A stretch of 64,000 bases of DNA, taken from Zea mays (lineage: Eukaryota; Streptophyta; Magnoliopsida; Poales; Poaceae). Below are positions 55,861-64,000 of the stretch, piece after piece. Positions within the stretch are counted from its first letter, which is position 1. Each line of letters begins with the position of its first letter. The position numbers and the translations under genes are program-made. The notes beneath the pieces are model-generated. The model was not told the origin of the DNA. It was given only the letters and a program-made list of their open reading frames with translations, and did no database searches. The DNA lies in contig NC_050099.1 in assembly GCF_902167145.1 (NCBI RefSeq), forward strand, positions 64,560,942 to 64,624,941, read 5' to 3'.

Positions 55861-56040
55861 GACGGGTAGGTGTGAAGTTACCACAACATTCATTGCTATT
55901 GTACTGTTTTGCTGCCAATTTTTTAGTCATAGCCGAAGCTTGATCATTGCGCTCATACAAAATCTGCTTCGGCGCAAGTGGAAGAGCTTCGGAAAAGACA
56001 AAAAAGCCAATTCAAAAAATTTCATGTAAATCATAATCAA

Positions 56041-58957
56041 ATGGCCAAAGTTCGCTCTACTGCAAGAGTTGATCGCGAGGGAGACGAAACCGAAGCTATG
56101 GAAACTGTTCCTATCTCTGAAGCAATGAAGCGATCTGGGTTGGTGGCACCGGAAGACGTCCCTGCTGCTGAAGCAGAGCAAGCAGATATTGAAGAGACCG
56201 ATTCTGAAGATGATTACAACATCGCAGTGCCAAGCAAGCCTAGCCACCTGGACTTCGGAAAATCGACCATCTCCAAAGCTGATTTTCCTAAGATGGTGAA
56301 GTCGGGCTACTTTAGCGAAGATAAGAAAGAGCTGATTCGCTTTGGTGGAGAAGAAACTACTCCGAAGCCACAGAAAGATGAAATAGTGATTTTCAAGAGT
56401 TTCCTCAAAGCTGGTTTGAGATTTCCTTTGAATAGGATGATTGCCGATGTGCTAAAGAAGTTTGGGATCCACTTTCATCAACTAACTCCTAACGCTATTG
56501 TTAGGCTTAGTGTTTATATTTGGGCTCTCCGAAGCCAGAGGGTGGAACCGTTTGCCGAAGGTTTCTGCCGGGTGCACGAGCTACATTACCAAACCAAGGC
56601 CAGAAAGGATGGGTTACATGAAAATTTTGGTTGTTACAATTTTGCCTATCGGAAAACTACAAAATTTCCTGTGATCAGCTACCGAAGCAAGTGGCCTGCA
56701 GGCTGGAAATCGGAATGGTTCTACGTCAAAGTTGACGATGACAAGGAGAAGCTGGTACAGAGTCCGCTTGAACTGATCTTCGGAGAAACCAGACCACAAT
56801 GCAATATGACACCAGAAGGTCCAACCCAAACTGCGTTGGCTGAATTCAGGATTATCGCAGAGCACATTGGCACTATAGATTTAGTGCAGGAATTTCTGGC
56901 TTTCAAAATATTTCCAACTATGAAAGAATGGGCTATGCCGAAGCTTGAAAGAGAGAAGAAAGAGGGGGAGCTTGTCCGACTGCCCTACCACTATAAGTTC
57001 AAGAAATATTTCAAAGCACCCTGCCAAGAATGGCTCGAAACAATCGAAGTAATGAGCACTGAAATTCTTGGGAATTATTCTAAAAAAGAGGTTCAATTGA
57101 TGACAGCAGCCTTCGGCACCCGGCCAAAACGAAGGCTAAACAGAGTGCTTGATGCTATAGGCTTTGAATATCCTGATTATGAGCGACTCGACAAGGGTGC
57201 CGAAGGGCAGAAAAGGAAAAGAGTAGCTGGCGCTTTGATCAAAGACGATGAAGATCAATCAAAAAAGAAGAAAGAAAAGTTTGAATCGAAAGTGTTAACT
57301 TCGAAGAAAAGAAAGGAATCAATCCCGGAACAAAAATCAATTGATGAAGAAGAGAAGACTTCTGCGACATCTTCTGATGCTGAAATAGAGGAAATTCTAA
57401 AGGTAATGACTAAAACTTTGCCTGTCAGACTAAGTCCGTTGGGGCTTCATCTGACGAAGCTTTTTCATAATGAAAAGGAGCCCGCAAAGAAAAAGGCATC
57501 TAGGCCAAAAAGACAAAGGATTGTTACCGTGACTGAAGTGATTGAAACAACACCACCAAGGGCTCCAACTCTGAAGATGTCGGCAATTGAAATCATGACA
57601 GCTACTGAAGCTGTACCTTCGGAGGCTGCCGCAGAAGAGGCCAGAGCCGAAGATGCTAACTCCGAAGGTATTAATTTAGAGAGCATAGCCGCTGATATAG
57701 ATAAAATGCTGCTAAACATGGCCGCTGAAGAAACTGCTGCAGCCACCGAAGAGACCACGGCTGCCAAACCCGAGAAAGGAGGAATAACCGAAGATACCTC
57801 GGAAGATGAAACTTTTGACTTCCGAAACTTAGTTGGCCAGGAGCTGACTGAAGCTGAAAAAGAGAAATTGAAAGAGTATGCTATATCTTGTGGATATCGG
57901 CCGGGGGCGCTTCTCTTTGGTGGTATTGATGATGAAGGGTTAGGCTGTATACGAGACCAAACTGGTGCGAAGGATGTCGGTACTTTATCGAAGAGTATCG
58001 GCTTCCCGAAGCTTGAAGCGGATATCAGCCGCTACCGTCGACAGCATATTGTCGGCAGTTTATTCTATTCTAATTTCAATGTAAACATTTTGTGTCTAAC
58101 TCTTATTACTTTTGGTACGAAAATATTTTCTAACGAAGGCTATTTATCCACAAAGCATGCTTTTGAGCAAGGCATTAAAAATGCAACAAGATTTAGAGGA
58201 TAAAAGGCAAGAAGTTATAATTGAAAATTTAGAAAACAAAATAAAGGAGCAATCTGCTGCCATTGAGAAGAAAGACATCGAGCTACAAACAGCCGAAGGC
58301 TTATTAATGGATGCTGAAGCAAAAATAACAGAATTAAATTCGAAGCTTCTTTCCCAGTCAGAAAATTTTGAACAAGAGAAACTGAAGCTTGATGCAAAGC
58401 TTGAAGCTGAAACTCAAAGAAACTTGGAATTGAAAGAATCTTTGAAAAATCTTCAAAATAAATGTTTGGAATTCTGCACTCGATGCATTCATCAGCTAAA
58501 GCAAGTGTTCCATTTTGTCGGAGCCAGTAGTGAAGAGTTTACTCCTTCGGCCGAAGACCTGCCTGGTGCCTTCGAGCACATTGAAGGTGAAATTAATGAT
58601 CTTGACGAAGTTATAGCTGGGCATAGCGACTTTTGTGCCCTGGCAGCTTCTCGGGGCACAGCTGTTGCTTTTTTGAAGTCTGGCTGTGAACACAGCAAAA
58701 TTGTTAATAGACCCAACTTCAGCCTGTCACCGGCAGACTTAGATGATGTTCCGAATCTGGCTCGAAGTATTGCAAACAGATTTATAAAGTTAGTATGGAC
58801 AAAGGGTGGTCGGAGCAAAGCTGGTGACGAAGCTCGGAGCCACCTCAAGCTGGTAACAAAATCATACTTTATGCTTACCTTTTCCTTTGAATTTTTGAAT
58901 TTAGCTTATAATACCTTCGTGCAGATTGACCAAGCTGAAGCTGAAGCTGTAGAGTAG
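56041..58957 (+). CDS. Antisense three-exon gene of element C (PF04195-like domain plus coiled coil)
   Basis: Exons 56041-58080, 58154-58852 and 58925-58957 join in phase to about 923 codons without a stop. The start ATG (MAKVRSTARVDREGD) aligns with the start of the copy in element A. Residues about 115-300 (AGLRFPLNRMIADVLKKFGI, HFHQLTPNAIVRLSVYIW, then a KWPAGWKSEWFYV segment) resemble the putative gypsy-type transposon domain PF04195. A charged, low-complexity middle (430-650) follows; exon 2 begins with a coiled coil of about 90 residues (700-790) and ends in a conserved globular part (CLEFCTRCIHQLKQVFHFVGASS on). The gene is opposite to pol, between integrase and the 3' LTR. The intron 1 acceptor is CAA instead of CAG, so splicing may fail. 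Function unknown; similar antisense genes are known in Grande-type elements. Confidence 0.7.
58081..58153 (+). other. Intron 1 of the antisense gene, acceptor altered
   Basis: GTAAACAT starts it; by alignment with element A it ends CACAA where A has CGCAG. Length is 73 bp in both copies, and it interrupts the codons in phase 0. An AG two bases downstream would shift the frame. Retention would stop translation at 58203. Confidence 0.65.
58853..58924 (+). other. Intron 2 of the antisense gene
   Basis: GTAACAAA ... TTCGTGCAG, 72 bp, at the same codon position as the 80 bp intron 2 of element A. It has no in-frame stop here, so retention would add 24 residues; it might be optional. Confidence 0.55.
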
Positions 58958-59416
58958 AAGAACGAAGCTCCAGAGATAGTGTCGAAGCTTGAATAATCTG
59001 TAAAAGTAGCTCAAAAAACATATGTAGTAACTTGTATAAAGTATGATGTAATCTGAGTCTTACTCTGTAATATAATCTTAATTTTCTGTCCATGTATGAA
59101 ATGCTTTGGTGTGGACGAAATTAATACTTTTGAGCCATAGGCGAAAAACACCTTCCCTTCTTTGCGTACACAGCGAAGCATAAAATTGCCTTCCCTTTGG
59201 GACCGAAGCATGTTTGTACGTTATGCTAATGATGATCCTATGTATGTCTAAGTGAATGTTTATGAATGCAAATGTCATGATGTAATGTATTATGCAAATG
59301 AATGTTCAAATACATATTCGAAGCCATATTCCCTTGAGAATGACTCAAACCTTCTTTGCCACTTATTTTTCGGCTTCACCGTTTATTTTTCGGTGTATCA
59401 GCGCTGACTTTTCGTT

Positions 59417-59580
59417 GTAAGCCTCCCTTAGGAGCTTCTTCGCCTTTTACTTTCGGCGGAATCAGCGTTTATTTTTCGCTGTAAGCCTCCCTTAGGAGCT
59501 TCTTCGCCTTTTACTTTCGGCGGAATCAGCGTTTATTTTTCGCTGTAAGCTCTGCATTCCCTTAAGAACGACTTTTGAGC
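59417..59580 (-). repeat. 64 bp tandem repeats between integrase and antisense gene, element C
   Basis: GTAAGCCTCCCTTAGGAGC starts at 59417 and 59481, with the next related unit at 59545 (GTAAGCTCTGCATTCCCTTA). The last matches the reverse complement of the A repeats (TCCTAAGGGAATGCAGAG type). A diverged unit lies at about 59365-59416. Confidence 0.8.
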
Positions 59581-59781
59581 TTCTCCCTGTTTTCTTTTCT
59601 TTTTCCTTTGCACTCGATGGTGCGTTGTCAGCTTTTACATTTACATCTTTGGGGGATATCACTCTTATAGAATTGAAATAAGGAAAAGAAAAATTACATG
59701 TTGTGGCCCCATTAAAAACCTTTCTCCCCCTTTGGAAAGGAAAAGAGTGCCACAAGAAAGAATAGAAAAAATTACATCAAG

Positions 59782-60466
59782 CTAAACATAATATCGCCGA
59801 AGCTCGTCCGCATTCCATGATCTAGGAATGTCGTTGCCGTCCATATCCTTCAACCTGTAGGAACCGGGTCTTGACGAAGATACTACCAGAAAAGGTCCTT
59901 CCCACTTCAGCTGTAATTTGCCTACTGTCTCTGGGTTGGCTACTCTTCGAAGCACCAAATGTCCTGGTTCGATGTTCTTTAGCCTAACCTTTCTATCACG
60001 CCATTTTATTGTTTCAGCTTGGTATTTGTTGATGTTTTCCACAGCTTGAAGCCTGATCCCCTCTATAGCATCTTTTTCCATAGAGTAATCAGCTTCATCT
60101 TCGCCTTCTGCCGAAGCTACTATTCTTATTGATCCTGCTTTGGCTTCTTCCGAAGTTATTGCTTCGTCACCAAACAATAGTTTGAATGGTGTAAAGCCTG
60201 TTGATCTTGATATTGTTGTGTTGTGGCTCCACACCACTTTGATTAATTCGTCTGGCCACTTTCCCCTAGGCTGATTGAAGATTAACTTCATTATTCCTGT
60301 CATTATGATGCCATTAGCTCTTTCAACAAGTCCATTTGACTCCGGATGTCGAATTGATGCGAAATGGATCTTCGTGCCAATTTGATCACAAAATTCTTTG
60401 AAAGCTTCGGAATCAAATTGTGTCCCATTATCTACAGTAATAGCCTTCGGTACTCCGAAACGACAA
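59782..60466 (-). pseudogene. Element C integrase core and C-terminus
   Basis: After a deletion of about 19 bp near 60463-60466 (compared with A) the frame changes. The minus strand then has VDNGTQF, SNGLVERANG (second D and the E) and FNQPRGKWPDELIKVVWSHNT, then WEGPFLVVSSSRPGSYRLKD and the end NADELRRYYV. The part from 60303 to 59782 is open. Stop codon at 59782-59784. Confidence 0.8.
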
Positions 60467-62570
60467 ACTTTTGAATAGTGACCGAAGTTATTGTGGCTAA
60501 AGGCTTTGCCTCAATCCATTTAGAAAAATATTCCACTGCCACTACAACATATCTTAAGTTCCCTTGTGCTGGTGGTAACGGACCTAACAAATCAAGGCCC
60601 CACCTTTGCAACGGCCAAGTGGGTTGTATTAACTGAGTTAGAGACGAAGGTTGTTTTTGATCTCTTGCACATTTCTGACAACCTTCGCACTTTTGGACTA
60701 ATTCCGCTGCATCCGAAGCTGCCTTTGGCCAACAAAATCCTTGACGAAAAACTTTTCCAAGCAAAGGCCTAGATCCAATGTGAGATCCACACAGGCCTGC
60801 ATGTATTTCCTTCATCAGTTCTATACCTTCGGCTCTGGATAAACACTTGAGTAACGGAGAACAGACCACACGCTTGTATAGCTCCCCTTCTATTATAACA
60901 TATGGTCGAGCTCTTGCCTCTATCCTCCTATTATAAGCTTCGTCATCTGAAAGAAATTTACCCTGAAGGAAAGAGATGATCTCAGTTCTCCAGTCTTCAC
61001 TATAGACAGGGGATATGTTGAGGACTGCTCTTTCAAGAAGCTCAACCGAAGGTGCTTTTATTGTTTCGAAAAATACTTCCGAAGGTAAGGGCAGCCCCTG
61101 TGCTGCTGACTTGGCTAATAAATCAGCATATTCATTTTCTCCACGAGGAATATTTTTAACAGAAAACCCCTCAAAGGAAGCCTCAATCCTTCGGACCGTG
61201 TCTAAATATTTTTCAAGCTTCGGATCTCTTGCTTTATAACTTTTGTCAATATGACCAGAAATAACCTGGGAATCAGTTTTAAGAACCGCCCTTCTGATTC
61301 CCATTACCTTTAACTTCCGAAGACCCAAGAGCAAAGCTTCGTACTCAGCAATGTTATTTGTGCAACTGAAATCAAGTCTTGTTGTGTAACAAGTTTTAAC
61401 TTTGGAAGGTGCGACCAACACAGCAGCTGCTCCTGCTCTGAAGGTTCCCCAAGATCCATCGCAAAATACTGTCCAAACTTCGGCATCTTTACTCGTTTCT
61501 TCTTCCTGAGCCCCTAGCGTCCAGTAAGCAATGAAGTCTGCCAACGCTTGGGACTGAATCGAAGATCTATGCACATAATCAATACAAAATTCATTGAGCT
61601 CCGTAGCCCATTTTCCAACCCTTCCAGTAGCTTCTCTATTTCTCATAATATCCTTCAACGGTTGTGAAGAAGGAACAACTATATTGTATGCTTGAAAGTA
61701 GTGCCGAAGCTTCCTGGAGGCCATCAAAATAGCATATAGCACCTTCTCCAATTCAGTATAATTTTTCTTTGATAAACTAAGAACTTCGGATACAAAGTAT
61801 ATTGGGGCCTGCTTTTTGACTTGGCCTTCAAGCTTCTCCTGAACAAGTGCTGCACTCACCGCTGAGTGCGAAGCTGCCACATATAGCAACAGAGGAGCCC
61901 CTAGCGTTGGTGGAGTTAGTGTTGTTAGGTCTATCAAATATTGCTTCAGCTCTTCGAAGGCTCTCTACTGAACTGGTCCCCATTGAAAAACTTCGGCTGA
62001 CTTCAGCGCTTCGAAAAATGGTAAATTTCTCTCTGCTGATCTAGATATGAATCTGTTGAGAGATGTCAATCTTCCTGTTAATCTTTGAGCCCCCTTCTTT
62101 GTACTTGGTGGTTCCATTCGAAGGATAGCTTCGATTTTATTTGGATTAGCCTCAATCCCTTTTGTTGAAACTAGACAGCCAAGAAATTTCCCTTTCTTCA
62201 CTCCGAAGACACATTTTTCTGGATTCAACTTTAAACCGGCCTGTCTAAAATTAGCGAAGGTCTCTTGCAGATCAGTAATGTGATTCTCTTGCTTCGTGCT
62301 TTTTACAATGATATCATCAACATAAGTTAGCACATTTCTGCCTATCTGAGATTGAAGAACCTTCGCTGTCATTCTGCTGAAGCTTCCTCCAGCATTCTTG
62401 AGTCCCTCATGCATCCGAAGGTAACAATATGTTCCACTAGGGTTTATGAAGCTGGTCTTCGGCTCATCCTCCTTCTTCATCCAAATTTGATGATAGCCTG
62501 AATAACAATCCAGCAGACTCATAAGCTCTGATGAAGCTGCTGCATCAACTAGGGAATCTATCCTTGGCAT
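60467..62570 (-). pseudogene. Element C reverse transcriptase (rest), RNase H, integrase N-terminus
   Basis: A one-base loss near 62570 shifts the frame within the DEFP-x-PRIDS segment; from there LLDCYSGYHQIW, GLKNAGGSFSRM and TYVDDIIVK follow on the minus strand. TAG at 61967-61965 replaces CAG present in A and B. Then 501 codons (61937-60432) are open with RNase H (VFCDGSWGTFRAG, NNIAEYEALLLGL) and the integrase zinc region (HAGLCGSHIG ... CEGCQKC) and WGLDLLGPLPPAQGNLRYV. They end at the small deletion in integrase. Confidence 0.8.
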
Positions 62571-63715
62571 GGAAACTCGTCCTTCGGACAGGCCTTGTTG
62601 AGATCAGTAAAATCGATACACATCCTCCATTTACCATTGGCCTTCTTTACCATAACAGTGTTAGCCAGCCATTCTGGGTATTTTACCTCTTTGATAACTC
62701 CAGCACTGAGGAGTCTTTTCACTTCATTCCGAGCACCTTCGGCCTTGTCATCAGACATCTTCCGAAGCCTCTGCTTTCTGGGTCTGAAGGATGGATCAAC
62801 ATTGAGCGAGTGTTCAATAACATCCCTGTTAACTCCGCAAAGATCATTAGCTGACCATGCAAAAACATATTTGTTGTTGAACAGAAACCTTATCAAGGTT
62901 TTCTCCTGTTCCTCGGACAGTTGAGATCCCAACAGCACCTTCTGCTCTGCTATGTCCTCGCATAAGAGCATGGGCTTCGGCTGATCGGCCGAAGCAGCTT
63001 TCTCCCTTCTGAACTTGTATTGCTCACAAGCGTCAGCTCCATCTATGTTATGGATTGCTTTTGAGTCTGTCCAGTTTCCTTCGGCCCTTCTGGCAGCTTC
63101 CTGACTTCCATGAATAGCAATGGGTCCTTGGTCTGAAGGTATCTTCATGCAAAGATATGCTGGATGAAGAATTGCTTCGAAGGCATTGAGAGTACCACGA
63201 CCAATGATTGCATTGTAAGGGTATTCCATGTCAACAATATCGAATACAACTTGTTCAGTCCTTGTGTTGTTGATATATTCGAAGGTTACTGGCATTGTGA
63301 TTTTTCCGAGTGCTACAATCTGTCTTCCTCCGAAGCCACAAAGGGGATGTGTGGCATCATGGATCTTGTCTTCGGGCTCTTGCATCTGTCTGAAGGCCTT
63401 AGCAAATATGATATCAGCTACACTGCCTGTATCAACCAAAACATTATGGACCAGAAATCCTTTGATCACACAAGAGATAACCATAGCATAATTGTGTGGG
63501 TAATCCTTGAGCTGAAGATCCTCTTGAGAAAAAGTAATTGGAATGTGAGACCATCTTGATTTGATGAAGGGTCCTTGTACCCCTACATGTTGTACTCTTC
63601 TCTGTGCCTCCTTCTTCTGTTTCTTGTTGGCCGGCTCTAAGCATGAACCGACTGTTATCGGGAGAACCAGCTTCGGAGCCGAAGCAGTTCCAGCTTGATT
63701 CTTGATCGAAACCAT
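62571..63715 (-). pseudogene. Element C protease and start of reverse transcriptase
   Basis: The minus-strand ATG at 63715, about 35 bp after the primer binding site, opens MVSIKNQAGTA, the same gag-less start as in A and B. NKKQKKEAQRRVQHVGVQ leads into protease with VLVDTGSVADIIFAKAF (DTG intact). The frame stays open through LNVDPSFRPRKQRLRKM and WRMCIDFTDLNKACPK to the one-base loss near 62570. All residues expected for an active protease are present. Confidence 0.8.
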
Positions 63716-63747
63716 CAGCTCAAAAAAGTGGAAGTGAGTTCACTGGA

Positions 63748-63758
63748 GGTGGGCGCCA
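63748..63758 (-). promoter_or_regulatory. Primer binding site of element C (tRNA-Lys type)
   Basis: The minus strand reads TGGCGCCCACC, one base after the LTR end, as in A and B. Confidence 0.75.
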
Positions 63759-63759
63759 A

Positions 63760-64000
63760 TGTTGGGGACTTGTTCTCAAATGCTATGAATCAAGAACAAG
63801 GCAACATAGAAATTGTTAAATGTTATAGTCCTTCGTCCTTCGAAGCATTATTTCCCTCAGGATATAATGGATTCCGGACGAAGGTTATGAAGGTTATACC
63901 ATCATAAACACGACAAATAATGAGGAAGGGTAAAAAATATGTAAAATAATTTAAACACATGATTATCATTATTAACTTATTTCTATTTCATTATTGTAAA
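63760..64000 (-). repeat. 5' LTR of element C, partial
   Basis: The LTR end (CCCCAACA on the minus strand) is at 63760, and 241 bp are inside the window. It is related to the reverse complement of 52095-52725 with many differences, so C and the A/B shared LTR belong to different sublineages. Confidence 0.8.

Larger units (their letters stand above)
55650..64000 (-). mobile_element. Tat-lineage element C, minus strand, inserted in element B integrase
   Basis: Read right to left: 5' LTR (from beyond 64000 to 63760), primer binding site, protease-RT-RNase H-integrase with three breaks, tandem repeats, the opposite-strand gene at 56041-58957, and an 84 bp stub of the 3' LTR at 55733-55650. The polypurine tract and most of the 3' LTR are deleted. 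The stub is identical over 84 bp to 63760-63843. Layout and gag absence match element A. Confidence 0.85.

Overview
The window looks like intergenic DNA from maize or a close Zea relative. It is almost entirely LTR retrotransposons nested inside one another. I find no host gene, no rRNA or tRNA gene and no CRISPR array. The assignment rests on family-like sequences (a Huck-like element, Sirevirus LTRs rich in CACCGGACTGTCCGGTG-type palindromes, Del/Tekay chromoviruses with multi-kb LTRs, Tat-lineage elements with antisense genes) and on the nesting style. Family names come from recognition, not from a search.

Left half (1-28643): a large minus-strand, coding-free Del/Tekay-type element. It has about 6.1 kb LTRs and a 1.5 kb internal region. 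Its 5' LTR was split by a complete 14.3 kb Huck-like element (5440-19753, TSD CAAAT) and by a 6.4 kb chromovirus (20601-27044, LTRs 1172 bp each). The chromovirus reading frame runs into its own LTR as in the CRM clade. The large element sits inside a Sirevirus LTR (28644-29473), which sits inside a minus-strand Tekay-like element (29474-37755) that carries an extra orf0-like frame upstream of gag. That element borders a Copia fragment (37756-38941).

Right half (39608-64000): a Sirevirus 5' end (LTR 39608-40883, gag to 43115) is interrupted by a Tat-lineage (Grande/Cinful-like) cluster. Elements A (43116-52725) and B (52095-55649) are in tandem and share one LTR. Element C lies in inverse orientation inside B (55650 to beyond the window). 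A, B and C all start with protease directly after the primer binding site and have no gag.

The most interesting system is in A and C. Between integrase and the 3' LTR each carries a gene on the opposite strand. It has its own TATA box and three exons; intron 1 is 73 bp in both copies. The product is predicted at about 923 residues, with a domain resembling the putative gypsy-type transposon family (Pfam PF04195) followed by a coiled coil. In C its coding exons are free of stops although the sense pol is broken three times. The sense and antisense units converge on a short tandem-repeat block, so convergent transcripts could form. Nearly all sense polyprotein genes here are pseudogenes. Coordinates of LTR ends, PBS, PPT and introns were read by hand; exact divergences need alignment.
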